Of a stretch of 64,000 nucleotides of DNA, positions 44,480-54,524 are shown piece by piece. Made by a program: the position numbers and the translations under genes. The number at the start of each line of letters is the position of its first letter. The stretch's first letter is position 1. The notes under the pieces were generated by a model, which was given only the letters and a program-made list of their open reading frames with translations, was not told the origin of the DNA and did not search any database. The stretch covers positions 72,465,067 through 72,529,066 of the forward strand of contig NC_068912.1 in the NCBI RefSeq assembly GCF_023091745.1. The letters run 5' to 3'. The stretch is from Budorcas taxicolor (lineage: Eukaryota; Chordata; Mammalia; Artiodactyla; Bovidae).

Positions 44480-44596
44480 ACTTTTTCCTCTGGCTGTACT
44501 GCATGCCTTGCAGGGTCTTAGTTCTCAAACCAGGGATTGAACCCACACCCTAGGCAGTGAAAGCAGAAGTCCTAACCACTAGACCACCAGGGATAG
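44480..44596 (-). mobile_element. CHR-type tRNA-derived SINE, antisense
   Basis: 'ctctggctgtactgcatgcc', 'agggtcttagttctcaaacc', 'agggattgaacccacaccct', 'agtcctaaccactagaccac', 'cagggata' follow the reversed CHR family of cetartiodactyls. These are the older relatives of Bov-tA with a Glu-tRNA-like head. The reversed B-box region is one base from ggttcaatccc. Confidence 0.85.
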
Positions 44597-44699
44597 ATTG
44601 GGAGATTGGCATTGACATATACACATTACTATATATAAAATAGATAACTAATAAGAACTTACTGCATAGGCAGCTCTACTCAATACTCTGCAATGATCT

Positions 44700-44942
44700 A
44701 AATTGACTCTGCGACGCCATGGACTATACAGTCCATGGAATTCTCCAGGCCAGAAGACTGGAATAGGTAGCCTTTCCCTTCTCCATGGGATCTTTCCAAC
44801 CCAGGGATCAAACCCAGGTCTCCTTTGCAGGCAGATTCTTTACTAGCTGAGCCACAAGGGAAGCCCAAGAATACTGGAGTGGGTAGCCTATCCATTCTCC
44901 AGGGGATCTTCCTAACCCAGAAATCCAACTGGGGTCTGCACA
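44700..44942 (-). mobile_element. Composite Bov-tA SINE, antisense
   Basis: Mirror of the composite at 34181-34493: a complete reversed unit (44700-44866, ending 'cacaagggaagccc') runs directly into 'aagaatactggagtgggtag', the 3'-cut part of a second unit, to about 44942. The junction wording is the same. Confidence 0.88.
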
Positions 44943-44977
44943 CAAACACACACACAGATAAATAGATAGATAGATGG
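44943..44977. repeat. (CA)n / (GATA)n short tract
   Basis: 'cacaaacacacacacacaga' followed by 'taaatagatagatagat'. It lies between the composite Bov-tA and a Bov-A2. Confidence 0.88.
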
Positions 44978-45232
44978 GAGAACGAAATGACAACCCACTC
45001 CAGTATTCTTGCCTAGAGAATCCTATGTACAGAGGAGCCTGGTGGGTTGCTGTCCAAAGGGTCGCATAGAGTTGGACATGACTGAAGAAGCTTAGCATGC
45101 ATGTATGCATTGGAGAAGGAAATGGCAACCCACTCCAGTATCCTTGCCTGGAGAATCCCAGGGACTGAGGAGCCTGGTGGGCTGCCGTCTTATGGGGTCA
45201 CACAGAGTCGAACATGACTCAAACGACTTAGA
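44978..45232 (+). mobile_element. Bov-A2 SINE
   Basis: First unit from 'gagaacgaaatgacaaccca', short linker 'ttagcatgcatgtatgcatt', second unit to 'gactcaaacgacttag'. The linker differs from the usual 'ttcacttttcactttcatgc'. The 3' end runs into the TA tract. Confidence 0.92.
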
Positions 45233-45235
45233 AAC

Positions 45236-45236
<1 letters not shown>

Positions 45237-45290
<54 letters not shown>
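45237..45290. repeat. (TA)n microsatellite between two SINE 3' ends
   Basis: Almost pure TA of about 27 units with one 'tac' interruption. The plus-strand Bov-A2 ends on its left and the minus-strand Bov-tA ends on its right, so it sits where both tails meet. Confidence 0.95.
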
Positions 45291-45293
<3 letters not shown>

Positions 45294-45492
45294 GAAGTGT
45301 CAATCATGTTCAACTCTTTGCAACCCCATAGACTGTAGTCTGCCAGGCTCCTCTGTCTCTGGAATTCTCCAGACAAGAATACCTGGGAATGGGTTGCCAT
45401 TCCCTCTTCCAGGGGATCTTCCTGGCCCAGGGATGGAACCCAGCTCTCCTATATTGCAGCATATTCTTTACCATATGAGCCACCAGAGAAGC
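45291..45492 (-). mobile_element. Bov-tA SINE
   Basis: Reversed copy from 'gtggaagtgtcaatcatg' to 'gagccaccagagaagc', with a B-box region 'gggatggaaccc'. Moderately diverged. Confidence 0.92.
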
Positions 45493-45920
45493 AAGAAAGG
45501 CCAGTGAAAATTATGCATTAATGAGTTACTGCCATAAATAACTGCAGCTCCAGTCCACTGAAGACCTTCTGAGAAATCATTTCAAATCTGAATTAGAATC
45601 ACTAGACAGGAGTTAGACAATAGAAAAGCTAAAGAATTTTGCCCATTGACTACCACTCTCCGTTGGGTGACAGTTATTTCTGGGGGTACAAATTTTTCTT
45701 GATTTCCTAGTTATACTTAGTTTGTGGCTGGGCAACTTCCTTCATATCCTTTGGTAGATGAGAGATGAAGTTGCCTAAAATGAGAATTTTTCAAAATGCC
45801 AAAAACTGTCTATCAGAGCTATGGGGAATTCAGGTGGGCAAAGGGCTATAGTGTAGAATTTCAATAGCATCTGCTTTAAGATACTGTTGAGATATTTTAT
45901 CCATCAAAATTGAGTATTTC

Positions 45921-46050
45921 AGAAAATTCACTGGCTATCCAGTGGTTAGGACTCTGAATTTTCACTGATGAGGGCCCAGATTTGATCCCTGCTTAAGGAA
46001 CTAAGATTCCACAAGCCAAGCAACATAGCCAATAAATAAATAAATAATTT
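45921..46050 (+). mobile_element. CHR-type tRNA-derived SINE, sense
   Basis: 'atccagtggttaggactctg', 'aattttcactgatgaggg', 'agatttgatccctgcttaag', 'gaactaagattccacaagcc', 'aacatagcc', then the 'aataaataaataaataa' tail, match the CHR order. The gggacttccc start is eroded. Confidence 0.85.
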
Positions 46051-48050
46051 GGATGCTACAGATTTTTGCTTCAACAGCTCTAGTAATCAAAAAAATACAT
46101 CAATATTTTATGGTTATCTTTGATTACCATACATCCAACTGAAACAAAATTCCTAAGTGCTTGAGGTGCAAATTCTAGTTCAATTGACCATAGGAGAGTT
46201 TAGGAACAAAATAAGCTGCTTAATTTACATTCAGGTAGCTCTTGCTCAGTCCTGGACTAGCCCCAGCAATTCTACAAGGACAAGATGTTAAACCAGCTTC
46301 CTTTCTTTCAGCTGCAATTGTGCACTTGGTTCCATAGAGTTCTGCCTTTGCCCTTTCCCAGCATCTTGCAACATGACTATACAAAGCAAAGGCTTTACTC
46401 TATTTATTATCTCCAATGGCAAGCAAGTAGATTCTTGATATTTTTAAGACACTAATAGTCCCTCAGTGAAATGTAGAGAGTATAGCAAAAATGCCCACCC
46501 GATAGTTAACATTTAGAGTCTTTCATTTTAACAATGTGAACAAAAGGGGGGAATTTAGAATCAAATATTCCAGGCTTAAAATTCTTGCTTCTCCTTTCCC
46601 TAAGAATCTCTTTTTAGGAGTTTGATGTGTTCTTTGAAGCTCTGGTAAAATCAGTACAACTCCAATAATATATCACTAGTAAAATTGGTATATTATTATC
46701 TCATCGCAATATAGTGAGGAATAATGAAATATGATATGTAAGAAGCCTAGTACAATGACAAGTCCATAATATGCATTCAGTAATGGAAACTATGATCGTT
46801 AATAGAAACATTTTCAAGCAAGCCATTGTGTTTACATGCTTCAAACCATAAATATGATATAGACAAATCTTACTGAAAATGATATATGAGGTAGATGATA
46901 AAACTATTATAATGTTCCTCAAAGACAACTATAATGACTTTTCAAACTTCTTTATTGCAGCAAACTACATTTCTCGGGTTTATTATGTGCTAACTGTGGT
47001 GTTAGGAGAAGGAAAATAATTTCATGTACTACATAACAGGAAATTTAAATCAAAAAGAGTCCATATCTTTTCAACAATTGTCATATGGTACAATTATGTC
47101 AAGAGATGTGTATCTTAAACCCACCTACAGGAAGTAAAATTTACCACGCAACTGCTACCATTACTCATTAAAGCTTTGTACTAATATGTTATCACCAACA
47201 TTTTATATCATTATTTCACACGTTTAAATATGTATTTTACTTTGCCACTTTGAATTTTGAATCTTTAATGACTATTTCTGAAAGTGACTAAGAGCAGAAA
47301 AGAAACAGTAAGAAACGGTATTTAAGTTCCTTTACAAGTGAAATGAGTTGATTTAATTGTTTGAGCCCATGTCTCCACCCTCACCTTTAAAGTATTAGAG
47401 CTCCCTGATTCCTCTTCAAAGACACATGCACTAATCCTTCCTTTAAGATAAACCAGGAGCAACGTTTTATTAATCATAAACCACAATGATGCTAGATATT
47501 AATATTTCCTGCTTAGATAGGCAGAATTTCAAAAAAAATTCTACATTTATTTTTCATCTATATCTACACCCAAAGAAAAAACTTTGAAAATAGCAACGTG
47601 TTTTTTGAAAATCAGTCAAAATTTTACATCAATTCATGAACAGTGAATATTGGAAATCACTGCCTCTTTTGCTTTCAAGATATGAGACTTACTTATAGGA
47701 ACTTAGTTAAGAAGGCTTATACTTCCAAATATATTTTGGAGGCTTTCTAATTGCCCATCATTTTATAAAGGTCATCATTCACTAATGTAATAGTTCAAGA
47801 AGATTCGTATTTTACTTATAATGGGTATTTTTCTTGTACAGAATCTTGCAGGCTACACATCAGACTTGTATATCTAGGAAGCAGAAAATAATTGATGACT
47901 AATGAAAACATTACCTACAGGCTGACAGCACCAAAAAGTAGGGATTTACACTAAATTGAAGTGAAAAATCACTTACCACTAAGAAAGAATGTCCAACATC
48001 TCAAATAACAAGAGCTCTCAGTTATTTGGAAATAAAAGTATAGATTTATG
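46051..48050. other. Unassigned 2 kb
   Basis: One of the longer stretches without a recognised repeat. No open frame above about 75 codons and no convincing splice-flanked exon. A low-AT block lies at about 46245-46380. Confidence 0.45.
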
Positions 48051-48054
48051 ATAC

Positions 48055-48190
48055 TCTTTCATTTATACATTAAGAACTTATTATATAAAAATGCTTCATT
48101 TTATGTTGTGGAGATTTAAAGGCAAATAAGAAAAATGTCCTACTTCCATGAACTTGTTTCATGGGAGAAATCACAAACATATACATATTC
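48055..48190 (+). repeat. Ancient repeat fragment, possibly L2/MIR-age
   Basis: 'aagaacttattatataaaa', 'gttgtggagatttaaaggca', 'tgtcctacttccatgaactt' recall an old mammalian repeat with a 'cctactatgtgccagg...tccctgcc...' plan. Weak. Confidence 0.3.
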
Positions 48191-48645
48191 CACCAGAAAT
48201 TTTATGTAAAAAGTAGAAAGTCTCATTTTTCTAACATATGGTTTAACGAAATTTGTCACTTACATAACAGGGTAAAAAACATGAATGTTTTTAATTTCTC
48301 ATAAAGTTTAATTTTTTCCTGTCAGATAATCCATATATATAAATATCAGTGGATGAGGTGAGACCACTATAGAAATATAGTATAGAAATATATAGTTCTA
48401 TATATTTTATCATATTTTCACCTCCCTAAGTTTTATTATACCTGTTTTCTAGAGTAGTATATCTTCCAATGGACAGAGTGCTCCTGCTATCTTTGTATGT
48501 CTATTTCCTCCTTCAGATCTATCTGTTTATCTTGTACATGATGCCTAGTAGTACTGTTATTTAAGGCATAATTTTGCTTTTCATCATTAATGAAAATTTT
48601 CCATTATAAAATGACCTGATAATTGTTAATACATAATATGTGGTA

Positions 48646-48761
48646 TCTGGAGAAGGAAATGGCAACCCACCCCAGTATTCTTGCCTGGAGAATCCCAGGG
48701 ACAGAAGAGCCTGTGTCCATGGGGTCACAAACAGTCGAACACGACTGAGTGACTAAACAAC
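48646..48761 (+). mobile_element. Monomeric Bov-A SINE with 11 bp duplication
   Basis: Single unit from 'tctggagaaggaaatggcaa' to 'gactgagtgactaaacaac', with no tRNA head. It has an internal deletion after 'agagcctg'. Flanks aatatgtggta (48635-48645) and aatatgcggta (48762-48772), 10/11 identical. Confidence 0.92.
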
Positions 48762-48779
48762 AATATGCGGTACGATCCT

Positions 48780-49430
48780 CATTTTTAGCTCTTAGTGTAA
48801 GTGATACAGTGGTGAAGAAAGTGATAAAAGTTTCTACCTTCAAGTGATGCAAGCAGTATAGGAAGAGATTAATTATAAACAAAACATATTTAATATCTAA
48901 TTATTGGTGCATTCCTTATAACAGAAAGTGTTAAGCAAGAAACATAAAATTAATATATAATATATGAAATACTGTCAGGTATGTAATTTGATCACACTTT
49001 GAACAAGAAATAGGGCAGGATGAGGAGATTTGAAAGTGACTAGATAGCGTGTATGAGACTATTTTACATAGTGTTTGTTGCCTGTCAGAGGAGGTAAGAA
49101 GGCAACATTTGAATAAAATCCATAATGAAATGACATAAAAACCCATGTGAATGTTTAGGGCAAAAGTATTCAAGACCAAATACGCAGCAAGTTCAAGGGA
49201 TTTAGGTTAGGCATATGCTTAACATACTTAAAAAATAGTTAAAGCACAGCAAGTTATGAGTACACAGAAGGTTCAGATAATGTTGGGCCTTGTTTCTTAT
49301 TGAAAATACTTAGGATTTTATTCATTAAATATAATGAGAAGCTTCTCAAGAGTTTGAGGCAGAGAAATGATATAATATCACTTGTGTCTGGCATGGTTCA
49401 TTGTCTGTTGTAGCAGAGTAAAGAGTGTGT
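48780..49430 (+). repeat. Ancient interspersed repeat (family not named)
   Basis: 'gatacagtggtgaagaaagt', 'tctaccttcaagtgatgcaa', 'aggaggtaagaaggcaacat', 'gttgggccttgtttctta', 'ggattttattcattaaatat' and 'gaggaggctattgctatact' appear in the same order as a common old mammalian repeat. That repeat reads roughly '...gtccctgc...ggccttgtaggcc...ggattttat...aggaggctattgc'. I cannot name it. Confidence 0.45.
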
Positions 49431-49772
49431 GCAGGGAAAATGTTGAGGAGGCTATTGCTATACTTCAGGTCATGCAATGGTGACTTAGCCTTTTCTCAGT
49501 TTTGTTTTATATCTAAATAAAGGAAGCTCTGAGACAGTGAGACTTAGGACACGGATTTATTTTTCTAATGCCTAGAAAAACACAGACCAAAAAGTAGGTA
49601 CTCAAACAAATACCTCACATGTGAACAAAATAGTGGTAACTTGACCACAATTTTAGTCTGAGAAAGAAAGAAACCTAAAAAAGAAAATGTTCTCCAAATA
49701 TCTGTATTATGAATTTTGCAATATAATGATATCTCATCAATACAATATATTAACTTTAAATGTAATATGTAT

Positions 49773-50097
49773 CAGTTCAGTTCAGTTCAGTCGCTTGGTC
49801 ATGTCTGACTCTTTGCTACCCCACGAATCGCAGCACGCCAGGCCTCCCTGTCCATCACCAACTCCCGGAGTTCACTCAGACTCACTTCTATCAAGTCGGT
49901 GATGCCATCCAGACATCTCATCCTCTGTCATCCCCTTCTCCTCCTGCCCCCATCCCTCCCAGCATCAGAGTTTTTTCCAATGAGTCAACTCTTTGCATGA
50001 GGTAGTCAAAGTACTGGAGTTTCAGCTTTAGCATCATTTCTTCCAAAGAAAACCCAGGGCTGATCTCCTTCAGAATGGACTGGTTGGCTCTCCCTTA
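49773..50097 (-). mobile_element. BovB 3' end (~325 bp), younger type
   Basis: Tail cagttcagttcagttcag at the left, then the 3' region to 'aatggactggttggctctcc'. Wording such as 'cgaatcgcagcacgccaggc' and 'aaaacccagggctgatctcc' is close to the younger BovB set. 5' truncated; no duplication seen. Confidence 0.94.
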
Positions 50098-50366
50098 GGA
50101 GGGTAAATTTTTCTCAATAAACCACACCACACAGATCATGAAAGTTCTAATATGTGAAGATTTTTCAACTGATATACTTTAATATGTTACTTAATATTAA
50201 GAATAATAACCAAAATTAGAATTATTATTGATGCAGAATTAAAATGTATCATATCAATATCTTTTATGGGAGTTTTATTGTAACATAGTATATTATAAGA
50301 AGGCCCAAAGAAAGAATATGAATTCTAATACTGGGTGACCTTTGATGAAACTTTGAGTTTTCTTAC

Positions 50367-50621
50367 TTGTTGCTGTTCAGTTGCTAAGTCATATCCTACT
50401 CTTTGAAAACGCATGGACTGTAACACGCCAGGCTTCCCTGTCCTCCACTATCTCCTGGAGTTTGCTCAAGTTCATGTCCACTGAGTAATTCTTTCTAAAT
50501 ATCTCATCTTCTGTTGCCCTCTTTTACTTTTGCCTTCCTTCATTCCCAGCATAAGGATCTTTTCCAATGAGTTAGCTCTTTGAATCAGGTGGCTAAAGTA
50601 TAGGAGCTTCAGCTTTAACAT
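50367..50621 (-). mobile_element. BovB 3' end (~255 bp), older type
   Basis: 'ttgttgctgttcagttgcta' terminus without a repeated tail, 'tttgctcaagttcatgtcca', 'ttccaatgagttagctcttt', ending 'ggagcttcagctttaaca'. More diverged than the copy 270 bp upstream. Confidence 0.9.
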
Positions 50622-50737
50622 TTATAGCATTCTTATTTATAGGTTGCAACTAACATTTTGTTGCTACACCTAATTTAGGAGGTTAATAAGAGAAATCAAT
50701 GTGATGACATATCTGAAAGCAATTTGTGTGTGTATGT

Positions 50738-50936
50738 GTGTGTGTTAGTCGCTCAGTCATATCCGACTTTCCGTGACCTCATGGACCTGTCAGGGTCCTC
50801 TTTACATGGAATTCTCCAGGCAAGAATACTGGAGTGGCTTGCCATGCTCTCCTCCAGGGGATCTTCCCAACCCAGGGATCAAATCCAGGTCTCCCACATT
50901 GCAGGTGGATTCTTTACTGAGTCACCAGGGAAGCCC
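50738..50936 (-). mobile_element. Bov-tA SINE
   Basis: Reversed copy from a TG-rich tail (gtgtgtgtgttagtcgctca) to 'gagtcaccagggaagccc'. It adjoins the MER5A-like element that follows. Confidence 0.93.
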
Positions 50937-50947
50937 TTTTTTATAGC

Positions 50948-51263
50948 CAGTGACTCCCAAACTTGGAAAAGGAAATGACAACCCACTCCAGTATTTTTGC
51001 CTGGAGTATCCCACGGACAGAGGAGCCTGGCAGGCTACAGTCCATGGGGTTGCAAGAGTCTGACATGACTTAGTGACTAAACCACCACCCAAACTTGACA
51101 ACATATCAGCATCATCTGAAAATCTTATTAAAACTCAAAATCTCAGAGTCCTTAGAGTTCCTGAATCAGTAGTTCTGGACAAAATCTGAGAATTTCCATT
51201 TATAGCAAATTCACAGATAGTGCTGCCACTTCTGTTCTGGGGACCACATTGTGAGAACTACTG
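50948..51263 (-). mobile_element. MER5A-like hAT transposon, split by Bov-A
   Basis: A short non-autonomous DNA transposon. The left end 'cagtgactcccaaactt' and right end 'cacattgtgagaactactg' are roughly inverted. The interior includes 'atcagcatcatctgaaaatc', 'cctgaatcagtagttctgg' and 'gagaatttccatttatagca', as in MER5A. The Bov-A at 50965-51087 lies between the left end and the rest. Confidence 0.75.
50965..51087 (+). mobile_element. Monomeric Bov-A SINE with 9 bp duplication
   Basis: Single unit from 'ggaaaaggaaatgacaaccc' to 'gacttagtgactaaaccac'. The exact duplication cccaaactt at 50956-50964 and 51088-51096 is itself part of the MER5A-like left terminus, so the target is identified. 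Confidence 0.94.
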
Positions 51264-53982
51264 CTTATGGAGATAATGAGCATTTAATAGAATTAAAGAA
51301 AAATGATCATTTTTTTTGTGTGTGTGTGTTCAAATGAACTCTCAGTCAATCTGTATACAGAATTTCTTTGGAATGAAATATAACCATCAATTAACAACCA
51401 CTTCAAATGGGAAAAAAGTCTTTACCATTTACATCACCTGGGAAACCTCAAATGGAAAAAAAAAGAGTAATTACAAACAAATTTGAACATTTCAATGACT
51501 GAAATACTACTCTATAGGAACATTTCTGAGTGAGCTAAAAGATATAAATCTAAATTCCAAGTGACAGAGGCAAATCCATCTCTTACTAGAGTTGAGAGTT
51601 GAAATTACATATCTATTATTCTTTATATTAAAATCAGTGAGGTGTAAAATTATAGGTCCAGTGTCGATTGCTGTGTATTATTTATTTATTCAAAAAAGTC
51701 AAAATCTTTAAGGTGTAACTACATTTTTGATAATAACTTCCTTTACAGTGCTACTTATGACCAAAGAATAAATTAATCAATATTTTTTAAAGCAGCTGAA
51801 GAACATTAGAAATATTATTCAAAATTCTTTTGGAAAAGTTTTTGCAGACACCAGAAAGACAAAAAAATCTAGGTAGAAACCTAGACAATTCTTTATGATC
51901 CATCCTCTCAGCTTTAGAAAATCAAGTCACCTAATGGAATACAAGTTAAAGTTCAAGAAGCTGGTTCTATTTCTAAAACTTCTATATAAATGTTATGTTC
52001 TTTCAACTCTTTTTGGTGTATTTTGTCGCTACAAGCAAGGAAACCTGTATTAATGGCTGCCCTCTCCTTATTACAGAAGCATGATGCCATCCTTCTTGGT
52101 AAGGAGTTTAAAAGAGTTTTCACCTATCTACATGTGAAGGAAGCAAAACAATTTTTAACATCTACCTCTGAACCACAACCACCTATGAAGAAATATATAT
52201 AGATATATACACATATACATATACACATATATTTATAAATATATAAATATAATAAATGAAGAAATAGAAATATAAATATTAAGAAATATATATATTTCCA
52301 GAAATGAGAGAGATGATGAATGAAGTAAAGATCAATGATTCATAAATTTCTTTGGCACGCAATATCTTTTTACAACTTTTGCCACAAAAAAATGGGAGCT
52401 GCATTCCAAAGAAAACTTAGACCTTTCTTTACTTCCAAACAGATAAAAATTCACTTAATTTTTTACTACAATATAACTAATTTGACAATATACCCAGTCT
52501 GAGGCCTTGTCAAATGAATAAGGAAAATACAAAGAAGGAGAGTAAGATATGGAAAACTTCATGTTTTCCAATAAAATAGAAATCCTGTTTCTGAAGAGGA
52601 AAGAATTAAGCTAAACGTGCTATGAAAAGAGCTACCCCATGCCTGCTTGTCTAATGTAGATGTTTAGCTGTTACCTTGAATCGGAGTCAGAAGATGTGCT
52701 ATTACTTGACACAGTTTTGGATAGATGCTCTTACTGCCCCCTTTTGTGACATTAACATACCTGGATACTAGAAATCTTTGGATTTTCAGATCACTCACAA
52801 TGTTCTTTTGGCTAACTTGCTAGAAACAATACTAAGGGGAAACAAGTATCCTATGTTATGAATAACTTCTTAATATTATTCTCTTCTAGAAATTCTGCAT
52901 AATAATGAAAACCAGTTTGCATATGCTAGTGTCTTACCCTCAGCGGTGATTCACTTATGCAGAGTTACCATATTACTTTGGTCATCCTCTGAGAGTCCTA
53001 GCCTCAACTACCAACATTACTGTTTCCATTCCCAATAATTCAATTCCATCAGTTCATTATCAGTTTATGGGCACAGGTGAGATGTACAGCACTCAGGTGC
53101 CAGAAGATGGGGAAGGTTCTATTGAAGCTTGAATAAATGCAATTCAGTAGAGACCAGGATAACAAATCTTAGTACTCCTATCAGAATTAGTTTTCCACAG
53201 GTGACAAATCAAATCTCAGAGACTTCAGAGCATTTGTACCTGCCTCCAAATGCCTTACAGTATTGTATTTTTAAGTGTATTTATAAAGGTGTACTTACTT
53301 ACAATGAAAACATGTTTTACAGTTCAAAATGAAGATAATATTCACTAATAATCTCTTTATTTTCTATCCCCTATTGTTTAAATGAACAACCAATCAAGCA
53401 TGGAACATTCACTAAAGAAGCCTCAATCTAAGTGCTATGAATATGCAAAAGATTTGAAAAGAAAATACACCAATAATTCAGCTTTTCCTATCCAGAAATA
53501 AATAGGTTAAAATGCTTTATAAATTGCTATAGAAAATATCAACATAATGTATAATTTCAAATGCTTATCCTAGCATCTAAAAATCTACATACATTTCCAT
53601 TAAAAAGCAAGAATTTTATTGAGCCAGGGCCCCCTAGGGGAATTCTGAGCTTGCAGACCAAGCCTCTTGGGCATGAGCCAGTCTGTCCTTGTTTACCAGA
53701 GAGAACAGGTTTCATAAATCATTAGTAGTGTTGCTGCTTCATTGGAATCACAAGACTGTTGTATTCTGAAAGATAATTTTTACAAGTTATAACAGTAGAG
53801 AACATGAGAGTACAGATTGCACTAGAAAACTCTCATATCTCTTTCTTTCTGTCTTGAAATATTATGCATACTCACTACTTCAAAATAATTCTCTTAGCCT
53901 AAGTAAGTTGCTCATGGTCCCAAATGACCTAATATTGTTGTGGTTTGATACCATTTCTATTTCAATGACTCATTTTTGAAAA
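51264..53982. other. Unassigned 2.7 kb
   Basis: The longest stretch without a recognised repeat. A degenerate TA/CA microsatellite lies at about 52190-52260. A 70-codon open frame at 51990-52202 runs into that microsatellite and has no recognisable domain. 53625-53710 is less AT-rich ('gagccagggccccctagggg'). Confidence 0.45.
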
Positions 53983-53985
53983 ATT

Positions 53986-54524
53986 AATGTATTTATTTCT
54001 AAGTGGAGGATAATTGTTTTAAAATGTTGTATTGATTTCTGCCATACATAAACATGAATCAGCCACACGTGTATATATGTCCCCTCCTTCTTGAACCTCC
54101 CTCCCATCCCATCCTGCCCCTCTAGGTTGTTGCAGAGCTCTAGGTTGAGCTCCCTGCATCATTCAGTAAAATCCCACTAAATATTTGGCATATGGTCATG
54201 TATATGTTTCAATGATACTCTCTCAATTTGTCCCACGCTCTCCTTCAGCCACAGTGTCTACAAGTCTGTTCTCCATGTCTGCATCTCTATTGCTGCCTTG
54301 CAAATAGGCTCTTCAGGACCATTTATCTAGACTCCATACACATGCATTAATATGTGATATTTGCTTTTCTCTTTCTGATTTACTTCATTCTATATAACAG
54401 GCTCTAGGTTCATCCACCTTACTAGAACTGACTCAAATGTGGTCATTTTTATGACTGAGTAATATTCCATTGTATATACATACCACTACTTTTTATCCAT
54501 TTATCAGTCAATGGACATTGATTT
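53986..54524 (-). mobile_element. Ruminant L1 3' end, antisense
   Basis: 'ggaggataattgttttaaaa', 'ccatacataaacatgaatca', 'ttgaacctccctcccatccc', 'tctaggttgttgcagagctc', 'caatgatactctctcaattt' and 'gctctaggttcatccacctt' follow the 3' UTR of ruminant L1. It is 5' truncated and abuts a BovB. Confidence 0.9.

Noticed and set aside
51990..52202. 70-codon frame (lysine-rich end) as a possible small exon
   Set aside because: It ends in a TA microsatellite, has no recognisable homology and no convincing splice sites.
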